Translations under genes and position numbers: made by a program
Notes under the pieces: model-generated
What the model saw: the letters and a program-made list of their open reading frames with translations, nothing else
What the model was told of the DNA's origin: nothing
Databases searched by the model: none
Part shown: positions 7,832 through 15,453 of the stretch, piece by piece
How the letters are laid out: each line of letters begins with the position of its first letter
Numbering within the stretch: the first letter of the stretch is position 1
DNA from: UBA2227 sp036677505
GTDB lineage: Bacteria; Bacillota_I; Bacilli_A; Erysipelotrichales; Erysipelotrichaceae
Length of the DNA: 64,000 nucleotides
Assembly (NCBI GenBank): GCA_036677505.1
Contig: JAVBWK010000003.1
Span: 62,001-126,000, forward strand
Reading direction: 5' to 3'

Positions 7832-8655
7832 TAATTACCTCCTTTGATGATCCGAGTCATATATGAAATAAAGAAGAAAGCGCTGTTAGTCAAGACGATC
7901 GTTGATCCTGTGGGTAAGTTGTAGCTGAAGGACAGAAGAATGCCGATGATAACGGCAGATATGGAGATCATCATGGCAAGCAAGATCGTTTGTTTAAATC
8001 CGCGATTATACTGTAGTGCAGTGACAGTGGGGAAGATGATCAGACTGGAAATAAGCATTGTACCGACGACCCGTATTCCAAGTACAATCGTTACTGACGT
8101 TAACACTGCGAGTATCCGTGACAGTTTTTTCGGTTTCTTACCCATCACGATGGCATACTCTTCATCATAGGTCAGCGCAAAGAGGTCATGATAATAGAAG
8201 AGTATGACACCGATGACGGCGATGGATAAGAATATCGAAATGATTACATCACTTTGGCCGATAACCAGGATGCTTCCAAAGAGATAGCTGAATAAGTCAA
8301 CATTGAACCCTTTTGCCAATGATGAAACGAATACTCCCAAAGCAACTGAGAAAGAGGCAACCAAGCCGATAGCGGCGTCTCCGCCGATCCGGTTTTCTTC
8401 ACTGAGTTTCAAAATCAAAAACGAAGCCAAGATGACAATCGGTATGGAAACTATCAGGGGAGACTGTTGAAAAAGCAGTGCAAAGGCAACGGTTGCAAAG
8501 CTGACATGAGCCAGTCCGTCACCAATCATCGAGTATCTGCGCAAAACCAGGAAAATTCCCAGAAAACTGGAACTTAGGGCAATCATGATACCTACCAACA
8601 GCGCGCGTTGCATAAAGGTATACTGCAATGCGGAGATTAACTGATCAATGTTCAT
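7831..8655 (-). CDS. znuB: Zinc ABC transporter permease
   Basis: This 274-residue, roughly eight-segment membrane protein belongs to the ZnuB/MntB (ABC-3) family. Typical features are MIGDGLAHVSFATVAFALL, GDAAIGLVASFSVALGVFVS and VGTMLISSLIIFPTVTAL. It forms the membrane channel for the ZnuA-ZnuC system. The ATG at 8655 follows GGAGAG and overlaps the end of znuC by 11 bases; the longer frame to 8787 is shadow. Gene context with a His-rich binding protein and a Fur-type regulator favours zinc over manganese. Confidence 0.9.
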   Translation of the reverse strand: MNIDQLISALQYTFMQRALLVGIMIALSSSFLGIFLVLRRYSMIGDGLAHVSFATVAFALLFQQSPLIVSIPIVILASFLILKLSEENRIGGDAAIGLVASFSVALGVFVSSLAKGFNVDLFSYLFGSILVIGQSDVIISIFLSIAVIGVILFYYHDLFALTYDEEYAIVMGKKPKKLSRILAVLTSVTIVLGIRVVGTMLISSLIIFPTVTALQYNRGFKQTILLAMMISISAVIIGILLSFSYNLPTGSTIVLTNSAFFFISYMTRIIKGGN

Positions 8656-9385
8656 GTTCTCTCCTTCTGCACAAGGATGCGGCTGCCTGGGCGCCAATAC
8701 GCATGGCGATGGCTTCGGATTCGCAAAGAGCATCACTATCTCCGAAAAACACGACAGACTGGTCCAGGTAGAGGATTTTTGTGGCATATAAACTGACAGA
8801 CTGAAGATCGTGGGATATCAGCACGATCGTGACATGTTCGTGCTGATGCAAATGTTTGATCAGCCGATAGAATTCATCTCGGATCTGGGGATCAAGTGCG
8901 CTGGTCGGTTCATCAAGGATGAGCAGTTTGGGTTTATGAACCAAAGCTCTCGCAAGCATGACACGCTGTTGCTGACCGCCGGATAAATATCCGATCCGTG
9001 TTGAAAGTAAATCTTTGATTCCCAAAAGAGAAGTAGCAGAACGGACCAATCTATCCTTCTCTTTTTGCGAGACGTTCTTCATGGAGTTCGGAAATCCTGT
9101 CATAATGATTTCCCGGACCGTTGCCGGAAAATGCTTTGTCTGATTATTGACTTTTTGAGACATGTAGCCGATTTGATCAAAATGAAACTCAGAAGAGAAG
9201 TTTACATTTCCTTCTGAAATTGGGACCAACCCCAACAGAGCTTTCATCATCGTGGTTTTTCCTGAACCATTCGGTCCGACAATGGCTAAATAATCACTTG
9301 AATCGATGTGGAAAGTGATTTGGTCACAAGCGGTAAACCGCCCATATCGGACGGTTACATTTTCAATGGATACAAGGTTACTCAT
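8645..9385 (-). CDS. znuC: Zinc ABC transporter ATP-binding protein
   Basis: This 246-residue ATPase carries Walker A (GPNGSGKTTMM), the ABC signature (LSGGQQQRVMLARALV) and Walker B (LLILDEPTSALD), with the H-loop in VLISHD. It powers import through ZnuB. The start at 9385 (MSNLVSIENVTVRYG) matches the family and follows AAGGG; it overlaps the last codons of znuA by 8 bases, which indicates translational coupling. The extra frame up to 9445 lies inside znuA and is not used. Confidence 0.92.
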   Translation of the reverse strand: MSNLVSIENVTVRYGRFTACDQITFHIDSSDYLAIVGPNGSGKTTMMKALLGLVPISEGNVNFSSEFHFDQIGYMSQKVNNQTKHFPATVREIIMTGFPNSMKNVSQKEKDRLVRSATSLLGIKDLLSTRIGYLSGGQQQRVMLARALVHKPKLLILDEPTSALDPQIRDEFYRLIKHLHQHEHVTIVLISHDLQSVSLYATKILYLDQSVVFFGDSDALCESEAIAMRIGAQAAASLCRRREHEH

Positions 9386-10316
9386 TGTTGAACCCTTGCA
9401 ACAGTTTCTGGGCGTTTTCGCGCATGATCGAAACATAGGTTGCACCGGCCTGGAACTCCTGAGTGGTCACATTGTGTGCTCCGTGCAACAGAACCATCAT
9501 AGCTCCGGTCTGTTCGGCAATGACTCTGGCTGTTTTCGGGTCGATCAACTCCTGATAGTAAATGGTTTTTATGTTTAGTTCATTCATGCGATCGATCAGT
9601 TCGATGATGGCTTGCGGTGTCGGTTCGGCATTAGGTGAAAATCCGGTGTACGGGGAGAGAATTTCTAATCCGTATCGGTGAGCCAGATAGCCAAATGCGA
9701 AGTGCCCGCCGTAAATAATGGTTTTATGCGTCGGATCCGAGAAGACTTCGTCATATTCGGCTTTCAGATCGTCCAAATCAGAGAGTAATTTATCTGCGTT
9801 AGCCTGGTAGAAATCAGTATTTTCCGGATCAACAGAAATCAAAGCATTCAGTACATTTTGAGCCATGATTTTGGCATTGAGCGGATCTAGCCAGATGTGA
9901 GGATCAAGTTCACCGTGCTCATCTTCATCTTCATGTTCATCTTCATGCTCATCTTCATGCTCATGATCAATCAGCTCAATACCGATAGAACTGTCCACAA
10001 TCAGCAGTTGATCACTCTTCACATTTTCAAGGACCTTGATGATCCAAGGCTCCATTAATTCATTGGTATAGATAAAAATATCTGCATTTCCGATAGATAC
10101 GATATCGGACGGCGTCGGCTCATAGGAGTGAGGTTCTACCCCTGCAGGCAATAGCAGACGCACATCGACCTTATCCTGAGCAATCTGACGTACAAAATCA
10201 TATTGAGGAAACAGCGAAGTAATGACTGTTATTTTTTCGTTTTGTGTCTGAGTTGGCGTACAACCGCTTATAATCAGTAACAAGCCAACTATCATTGCTA
10301 AAATCGTTTTTTTCAT
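9378..10316 (-). CDS. znuA: Zinc-binding lipoprotein of the Znu transporter
   Basis: This 312-residue cluster A-I substrate-binding protein starts with a lipoprotein signal, LLLIISGC (lipid-bearing Cys19). Zinc ligands include His63 in EPHSYEP and His140 in DPHIWLD, with a further histidine in YGGHFAFGYLAHRYG. A His/Asp/Glu-rich loop at residues 118-134 is typical of zinc-specific family members. It captures zinc outside the membrane and delivers it to ZnuB. The ATG at 10316 follows GGAGG; the longer frame to 10379 crosses the promoter and operator. It is the first gene of the znuA-znuC-znuB-zur operon. Confidence 0.92.
   Translation of the reverse strand: MKKTILAMIVGLLLIISGCTPTQTQNEKITVITSLFPQYDFVRQIAQDKVDVRLLLPAGVEPHSYEPTPSDIVSIGNADIFIYTNELMEPWIIKVLENVKSDQLLIVDSSIGIELIDHEHEDEHEDEHEDEDEHGELDPHIWLDPLNAKIMAQNVLNALISVDPENTDFYQANADKLLSDLDDLKAEYDEVFSDPTHKTIIYGGHFAFGYLAHRYGLEILSPYTGFSPNAEPTPQAIIELIDRMNELNIKTIYYQELIDPKTARVIAEQTGAMMVLLHGAHNVTTQEFQAGATYVSIMRENAQKLLQGFNNE
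9918..9966 (-). repeat. znuA: Short tandem repeat coding the ZnuA histidine-rich loop
   Basis: A 12-base unit close to CATCTTCATGCT is repeated about four times with single-base changes. It encodes alternating His, Glu and Asp on the minus strand. The in-frame unit length lets the loop expand or shrink without frameshift. Confidence 0.7.
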
Positions 10317-10334
10317 ATACATCCTCCGCAGTAC

Positions 10335-10362
10335 AGTATAACAGTAAAATAAAAAAATGCAA
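10335..10362 (-). promoter_or_regulatory. Promoter of the znu operon
   Basis: On the minus strand TTGCAT (10362-10357) and TATACT (10340-10335) are separated by 16 bases. The -35 box is inside the palindromic operator, so a bound repressor would exclude RNA polymerase. Confidence 0.7.
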
Positions 10363-10381
10363 ATGATTCGCATTTGCATTT
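10355..10381. promoter_or_regulatory. Probable Zur operator, 27-bp palindrome
   Basis: The arms AAATGCAAATG and CATTTGCATTT are perfect reverse complements of 11 bases around a 5-base centre. The site covers the -35 box of znuA and touches the stop codon of the upstream gene. Size and position fit a Fur-family operator, and the operon encodes a Zur-like protein. The bases differ from the Bacillus Zur box, so the link is by context. Confidence 0.72.
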
Positions 10382-10976
10382 ACTCCCAATAAGTAGATAT
10401 ATGAGTAATCGTGATTTGACCTTTGCACGCATTGATGAGATCATCTCGAACACTGTCAAGATTTTCAGATTTGCATACGATTACTGCCTGCTCATTATAT
10501 GTCCGATCTATGATTTGGGTGTTTTTTTGAAGAAGGTTCTCAACAGAACTGATCATCTGGTATGGGAAGGATATGGAATATGTAGATACTTGCCTGTACT
10601 CCCGAATACCGGCAGCAGTGATCGCTTTTACTGTTGCCTCGGTATACGCCTTGATCAGCCCGCCTCTGCCAAGCAGCGTACCGCCAAAATAGCGCACGAC
10701 GACTGCACAAACATCGGTCAAACCGTTGCCTCGCAGAACTTGTAAGATGGGAAGACCAGCCGTTGAGGAAGGTTCGCCATCATCATTGGACCTTTCGATC
10801 TGTGATTGGGAAAGAATGTAAGCTGAACAATGATGATTGGCCTTGGGATGGGTTTTCCGTATTGAATGGATCATTTGCTTTGCCTGTTCTTCACTTTCGC
10901 ACAACGAAACCATACCGATAAACTTCGATCCTCTGACTTCGATTTCAACTTCAGCATTTCTTGCAATTTTTTTCAT
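10380..10976 (-). CDS. IMPACT/YigZ family protein
   Basis: This 198-residue protein belongs to the UPF0029 (YigZ/YvyE/IMPACT) family. The N-terminal domain has EVRGSKFIGMV, the helix KTHPKANHHCSAYIL and the signature NDDGEPSSTAGLPILQVL, followed by VVVRYFGGTLLGRGGLIKAY. The C-terminal part, from about residue 130, is the DUF1949 ferredoxin-like domain. Bacterial members bind nucleic acids or the ribosome; the exact role is unsettled. No strong ribosome site precedes the ATG, so translation may be weak. Its stop codon overlaps the znuA operator palindrome, so it lies upstream of the znu operon on the same strand. Confidence 0.9.
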   Translation of the reverse strand: MKKIARNAEVEIEVRGSKFIGMVSLCESEEQAKQMIHSIRKTHPKANHHCSAYILSQSQIERSNDDGEPSSTAGLPILQVLRGNGLTDVCAVVVRYFGGTLLGRGGLIKAYTEATVKAITAAGIREYRQVSTYSISFPYQMISSVENLLQKNTQIIDRTYNEQAVIVCKSENLDSVRDDLINACKGQITITHISTYWE

Positions 10977-11039
10977 GGGATATTCACATTCTCAGTTTAA
11001 AATATACATGTTAAGTTGTAAAGGAATGTTCAACCATTT

Positions 11040-11056
11040 AGTTTGACATTCAAAGT
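11040..11056. promoter_or_regulatory. FabT-like palindrome over the degV -35 box
   Basis: AGTTTGACATTCAAAGT is an inverted repeat with 6 of 7 arm bases paired; the symmetry extends by three more bases on each side. It closely resembles the FabT box of streptococci (AGTTTGA, three bases, TCAAA). It overlaps the -35 hexamer of the degV promoter, so binding would repress. Confidence 0.5.
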
Positions 11057-11071
11057 AAACACCATTATAAT
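11043..11071 (+). promoter_or_regulatory. Consensus promoter of the first degV gene
   Basis: TTGACA (11043-11048) and TATAAT (11066-11071) are separated by exactly 17 bases, a perfect sigma-A promoter. Confidence 0.9.
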
Positions 11072-11084
11072 TTAACAAGTTAAA
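11071..11084. promoter_or_regulatory. Second palindrome at the degV transcription start
   Basis: TTTAACAAGTTAAA has perfect 6-base arms and a 2-base centre. It overlaps the end of the -10 box and the predicted start site. It resembles MarR-family operators such as the streptococcal AdcR box. No adjacent regulator gene is visible. Confidence 0.5.
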
Positions 11085-11101
11085 CTATGGAGGTTTTACA
11101 C

Positions 11102-11956
11102 ATGAGTAAGATTTTAATTGTAACCGACTCCACTATCTGCATGACCGTAGAAGAAGCTAAGGCAGCAGGTATTGAAATGGTGCCGCTGTCAGTGTTGGTC
11201 GATGGTTAGGAATACCGTGATCAGGTCAACTTATCCAGCGCTGAATTAGTGGCGAAGTTAAGAGCCAAATCAGTTCCAAAAACAGCCCAACCCAATCTGG
11301 GATTACTTGATGAATTAATGAAACAATGGAAAGAAGAAAACTATGATCATATCATCGTCTTCTCACTTTCCGCACATCTTTCCGGTACGTACCAGGCATT
11401 CCGTCTGGCCGCAACCGAAAACGAGTTAACAAACATTACGATCGTTGACTCGCTGACATTAGCGTCGCCATTGCGACATGTTGCTGTCAGAGCCGTTGAA
11501 ATGGTCAAAGCCGGTGCCACGGTTGATGAGATTTTAGCTATGGGCAAAAAAGTATTTGATGACACAGTTTCATATGTCTATCCCGAAACACTTGAGCAGC
11601 TCAACCGCAGCGGACGTGTTTCCAATGGGGTAACATTACTTTCATCACTGTTAAAAATCAAACCGATTCTTGTTTTGGAAAATGCCGGAGTGAAAATCGA
11701 TAAGTTAGGAACCGCTCGTACCGAAACCAAGGTTTTCGATATGATTATCGAAGATCTCAAAAAGAATAACATTTCGAAAGAAACACATAAGCTGTATGTA
11801 CTGCATTGTGAAGCATCAGATACGGCTGATCGTGCTAAAACAGCATTGATTGCGGCATTTGGTGATATCGACATCGAAACACTGGAATTTCCGGCGGTCT
11901 TAGCAGCACATGCAGGTTTAGGAACTATCGCAATTCAGGCGGCACGAATCGTATAA
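11102..11956 (+). pseudogene. DegV-family fatty-acid-binding protein, interrupted by an in-frame TAG
   Basis: The reading frame from ATG 11102 (after GGAGG) to TAA 11956 encodes a full-length DegV/FakB protein, except that codon 36 is TAG (11207-11209). Before it is ILIVTDSTICMT and VPLSVLVDG; after it EYRDQVNLS, then TAQPNLGLLDEL, SAHLSGTYQAF, RSGRVSN and HAGLGT. Family members usually read DGKEYRD here, so the TAG most likely replaces a lysine codon by one base. FakB proteins present fatty acids to the FakA kinase. A GTG at 11249 could restart translation but would lack the N-terminal part of the lipid pocket. Readthrough or a sequencing error are alternatives. Confidence 0.75.
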
Positions 11957-12000
11957 TTCGTGTATAATATACCCATACAAGAATTTAGGGGGTATAGCCT

Positions 12001-12858
12001 ATGAAAGTAGCAGTAATTACCGATAGCGGCAGTGATATTTATACGCAAGATGTAAATTTAGAGGGACTTTTTCGAGTCCCTTTTCAAGTTATTGATGGTG
12101 ATAAAGTTTATCTTGATGGTGAGACGATTACGATCGATCAAACCTACCGCCTGATTTATGAAGGGCATAATCTGACGACATCGCTTCCTCCCATCGGCAT
12201 CGTAGATGAGTTGTTTGAAAACCTGAAATCTCAGGGATATGAGATGATTTTTGCGGTCGTCATTGCTTCAGCGCTGTCATCAACGTTGTCAGCACTTGCG
12301 GCAAGCGCATCACGAGTGGACTTGAAATTTGATTTCGTCGACTGTCATGCCATCATGATCAATGAGCTTCATCTGGCGGTTTCGGCGAGAAAGCTTTTCG
12401 ATAAGGGATTTTTTGTGGATGAAGTCAAGCGTCGCTGCAACCGTTCGATCATGGATAGTATGACCTTCGTCATTCCCAAAGACTTGAAACAGCTTCAGAA
12501 AAGCGGTCGGATCACTCCGATGGCGGCTGCTTTGGGCGGTTTTCTGAATCTGAAACCGTTGCTGAAGATTTCGGTAGAAACCGGCGGTAAAGTGGATGCC
12601 TATGAAAAAGTGCGCACGATGTCAAGAGCATTTGAAATCATGGTGCAGTACTTCAAAGATCACGATGTGGATAAAAACTGTATTATCACAGTTGCCCATG
12701 TATGGGATGCACAGACTGGCCGTCAGCTGCTTGATATCATGAAGACTAATTTTCCGGATACAGAGATCGTATTTACGGATCTGGTTTCGGTCATTGGCTG
12801 TCACACGGGGCTCGGAGCAGTCGGAGCACAGTATATTCGTAAAGTAGAACTGGATTAA
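12001..12858 (+). CDS. DegV-family protein (fatty acid binding, FakB-like)
   Basis: This 285-residue protein has the DegV fold: VAVITDSGSDI at the start, a TSLPP loop, ASALSSTLSALAASAS in place of the usual SGTY region, QKSGRIT, and CHTGLGAVGAQYI at the end. DegV/FakB proteins bind a fatty acid and hand it to FakA for phosphorylation. It lies 44 bases after the broken degV copy and is quite diverged from it, so it is not a recent duplicate and may bind a different acyl chain. The ribosome site GGGGG precedes the ATG by about nine bases, and TATAAT in the gap may serve a separate promoter. Confidence 0.85.
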   Translation: MKVAVITDSGSDIYTQDVNLEGLFRVPFQVIDGDKVYLDGETITIDQTYRLIYEGHNLTTSLPPIGIVDELFENLKSQGYEMIFAVVIASALSSTLSALAASASRVDLKFDFVDCHAIMINELHLAVSARKLFDKGFFVDEVKRRCNRSIMDSMTFVIPKDLKQLQKSGRITPMAAALGGFLNLKPLLKISVETGGKVDAYEKVRTMSRAFEIMVQYFKDHDVDKNCIITVAHVWDAQTGRQLLDIMKTNFPDTEIVFTDLVSVIGCHTGLGAVGAQYIRKVELD

Positions 12859-12882
12859 TTCCGGTTCTTTTGTTGTTAGGAC

Positions 12883-12911
12883 TTGAAAAATTTGAGTAAA
12901 TTGCCTAAAAT
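12883..12911 (+). promoter_or_regulatory. Promoter of htpG
   Basis: TTGAAA (12883-12888) and TAAAAT (12906-12911) are separated by 17 bases. The CIRCE element begins four bases downstream, covering the start site. Confidence 0.8.
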
Positions 12912-12915
12912 ACTA

Positions 12916-12942
12916 TTAGCACTTAAATGAGCAGAGTGCTAA
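12916..12942. promoter_or_regulatory. CIRCE element (HrcA operator)
   Basis: TTAGCACTT, nine bases, GAGTGCTAA. This differs from the CIRCE consensus in one base of the left arm. CIRCE is bound by HrcA, the heat-shock repressor usually controlling groES-groEL and dnaK. Confidence 0.92.
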
Positions 12943-12957
12943 ATTGGAGGGAAAACT

Positions 12958-14841
12958 GTGGCAGAAACATTACAATTTCAAGCAGAATCGAAGCGACTGT
13001 TAGAGCTGATGATTCACTCAATTTACACGCACAAGGAAATATTCTTGCGCGAACTTATATCCAATGCTTCCGATGCACTGGATAAGATTTATTTTTTATC
13101 GTTGGAAGATGATTCAATTACCATCGACCGGACGAAGCTGGCAATCACAATTTCCATCGATAAAGACAACCGTACCCTGACGATTTCTGATAATGGGATC
13201 GGGATGAACAAAGATGAACTGAAAGATAATCTGGGTACGATTGCCAAAAGCGGATCTTTGGCATTTAAGCAGGCATTAGCGAAAGCATCCGATGAAATCG
13301 ACATCATCGGGCAGTTTGGGGTTGGATTCTATTCGGCATTTATGGTCTCTCAGCATGTGACCGTGATTTCAAAATCTGCAAAGGGTGAGAAAGCATATCG
13401 CTTTGAGTCTTTCGGTAGCGAAGGATTTACGATTGAAGAAGATCAGCGCGATGAAATCGGAACGACGATCATCTGTAAAATCAAGGATAACAGCGAAGAA
13501 GAGCAATATGATGAGTTTTTAGAATCATATCGAATTAAAGGATTGGTCAAGCAATATTCAGATTATATTCGCTATCCGATTCAGATGATAAAAGAAATTG
13601 AATCGGAAGATGAAGAAGAAAAGACAGAAGAACTTGAAATTCTGAATTCGATGACACCGTTATGGCGTAAGAGCAAATCAGATATAACCGAAGAAGATTA
13701 TCAGAAGTTTTATAAAGATAAATTTCATGACTGGGAGAATCCTGCAAAAGTCATTCATATGCAGGCAGAGGGTAATCTGTCGTATCAGGCATTGCTATTT
13801 ATTCCTTCAAAGACCCCATTCAATTTCTATTCCAATGAGTATGAGAAGGGTCTTCAGCTCTACAGCAAAGGCGTATTCATCATGGATAAGGCAAAAGAGC
13901 TTTTGGGAGATCACTTCCGTTTTGTCCGCGGATTGGTGGATTCACCTGATTTTTCACTCAATATTTCCCGGGAAATCTTACAGCATGACCGTCAGTTAAA
14001 AGCCATTGCCTCTCGCTTGGAAAAGAAGATCAAAAGTGAGTTGCTGTCTATGTTAAAACTGGATCGTGAGAACTACGAGAAATTCTGGAAGAACTTCGGT
14101 ATGCAAATCAAATACGGCATCTATCAGGATTTTGGTGCGCATCGTGAACTTCTTGAAGATTTACTTTTGTTCACATCATCCAGGGATAAAAAGTTGGTTT
14201 CTTTAGAAGAATATGTGGCACGGATGCCGGAAGATCAAAAGGAGATCTATTTTGTTGCTTCAGACAGTATCGAAAAATGCGAAGCTCTACCTCAAAGCGA
14301 ACTGGTCCGTGATAAGGGATACGAAATTCTGTACTTGGTGGATGATATTGATGAATTTGCATTACAAATCATGCACATGTATAAGGAAAAACCATTTAAG
14401 TCGATCAATCAAGGGGATTTGGACTTGTTGAATGAGGATGAGAAATCTGAAATTCAAAAGAAATCAGAGGAAAGCAAGGACTTGTTTGTTTCGATGAAGG
14501 AAGCTCTGGGTGATGCGGTGGAAGAAGTCCGATTATCTTCGAGATTAAAGAGCCATCCGGTATGTCTGGTCAGTGCTGAAGGGCTTTCCTTTGAAATGGA
14601 AAAGGTGCTCTCACAAATGCCGGATGCCGATGAGAAAGTGAAAGCAAAACGGATTCTGGAAATTAATCCGGAGCACCCGTTATTGCAGACATTGCGCAAA
14701 GTGCATTCTGCAAACCCGGATAAACTGCATGACATTGCCTGGCTGCTTTACGATCAGGCGTGTCTGATCGAAGGACTACCGATTGAAGATCCGATGGAAT
14801 TCTCAAAGAAATTAGCTCAGTTGATGATCGATGCTTTCTAG
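12958..14841 (+). CDS. htpG: Heat-shock protein 90 chaperone HtpG
   Basis: This 627-residue Hsp90 has the GHKL ATP-binding motifs in order: FLRELISNASDALDK, ISDNGIGMNKDEL and IGQFGVGFYSAFMVS. The middle domain includes FVRGLVDSPDFSLNISRE, and the C-terminal dimerisation domain follows. It refolds and stabilises client proteins in the cytoplasm. The start is GTG, placed by the GGAGG site and the MAETLQFQAE start typical of the family. A CIRCE element over the promoter indicates repression by HrcA, unlike Bacillus subtilis, where htpG is outside the HrcA regulon. A HAD phosphatase gene follows after 15 bases. Confidence 0.96.
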   Translation: MAETLQFQAESKRLLELMIHSIYTHKEIFLRELISNASDALDKIYFLSLEDDSITIDRTKLAITISIDKDNRTLTISDNGIGMNKDELKDNLGTIAKSGSLAFKQALAKASDEIDIIGQFGVGFYSAFMVSQHVTVISKSAKGEKAYRFESFGSEGFTIEEDQRDEIGTTIICKIKDNSEEEQYDEFLESYRIKGLVKQYSDYIRYPIQMIKEIESEDEEEKTEELEILNSMTPLWRKSKSDITEEDYQKFYKDKFHDWENPAKVIHMQAEGNLSYQALLFIPSKTPFNFYSNEYEKGLQLYSKGVFIMDKAKELLGDHFRFVRGLVDSPDFSLNISREILQHDRQLKAIASRLEKKIKSELLSMLKLDRENYEKFWKNFGMQIKYGIYQDFGAHRELLEDLLLFTSSRDKKLVSLEEYVARMPEDQKEIYFVASDSIEKCEALPQSELVRDKGYEILYLVDDIDEFALQIMHMYKEKPFKSINQGDLDLLNEDEKSEIQKKSEESKDLFVSMKEALGDAVEEVRLSSRLKSHPVCLVSAEGLSFEMEKVLSQMPDADEKVKAKRILEINPEHPLLQTLRKVHSANPDKLHDIAWLLYDQACLIEGLPIEDPMEFSKKLAQLMIDAF

Positions 14842-14856
14842 CATTGGAGGAAAACC

Positions 14857-15408
14857 ATGAACGTATACGATTTTGATAAAACCATTTATGATGGGGACAG
14901 TTCGGTAGATTTTTTACTGTATGTTTATAAGAAACATCCGTCATTGTGGAGATTCGTCTTTATTCAGTTGCTTGCGGCAGTTAAGTATAAACTGAAAATC
15001 ACGGACAAAACAACGATGAAAACCACGATTTATACTTATTTTACCGGGCTGAAAGATATTGATAGCGAAGTCGATGCGTTTTGGAAAGTACATGAACATA
15101 AGATTAAGAAGTGGTATTTGGACCAGCGTAAGGATGATGATGTCATCATATCGGCATCCCCGGAATTTCTGTTAAAGCCGGTGTGCGACCGTATCAACGT
15201 CCGGTTGATTGCTTCTGATGTGGACAAACACTCTGGGAAAAACTTGCGTAAGAATTGTTTTGGCGACCAAAAACCCATTCGATTTGAGGAGCTGTATGCT
15301 ATTGATGACATCGATGAGTTTTACTCCGATTCATACTCGGATGACCCGATGGCAAAGCTGGCGAAAAGAAGTTTCTTGGTTACCGGAAATAAAATCACTG
15401 ATTGGTAG
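14857..15408 (+). CDS. HAD-superfamily phosphatase
   Basis: This 183-residue protein has the HAD motifs: VYDFDKTIYDGDSS (nucleophile Asp in motif I, second Asp in the DxD pattern), ISASPEF for motif II, and YSDSYSDDPMAKLA for motif IV. The all-helical insert after motif I is that of HAD-IB enzymes, the group of phosphoserine phosphatase and YfhB. The substrate is not predictable. The ATG follows GGAGG and sits 15 bases after htpG, so it may be cotranscribed from the CIRCE-controlled promoter. A strong hairpin follows immediately. Confidence 0.82.
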   Translation: MNVYDFDKTIYDGDSSVDFLLYVYKKHPSLWRFVFIQLLAAVKYKLKITDKTTMKTTIYTYFTGLKDIDSEVDAFWKVHEHKIKKWYLDQRKDDDVIISASPEFLLKPVCDRINVRLIASDVDKHSGKNLRKNCFGDQKPIRFEELYAIDDIDEFYSDSYSDDPMAKLAKRSFLVTGNKITDW

Positions 15409-15412
15409 GAAT

Positions 15413-15453
15413 GACTGCCCGCATATCGTATAAGATAGCGGGTGGTCTTTTTT
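15413..15453 (+). terminator. Terminator hairpin abutting the comFA start codon
   Basis: Bases 15413-15422 pair with 15438-15447, two of the pairs being G-U, and 15424-15427 pair with 15434-15437. Together they make a 14-bp stem with one bulge and a 6-base loop. Six T residues follow directly and then the comFA ATG. The 3' arm holds GCGGGTGG, the only ribosome-site-like sequence for comFA. Confidence 0.8.

Noticed and set aside
11207..11209. TAG as pyrrolysine or a recoded codon
   Set aside because: TAG ends several normal genes in this window, and no pyrrolysine genes or stem-loop are seen. A nonsense change fits better.
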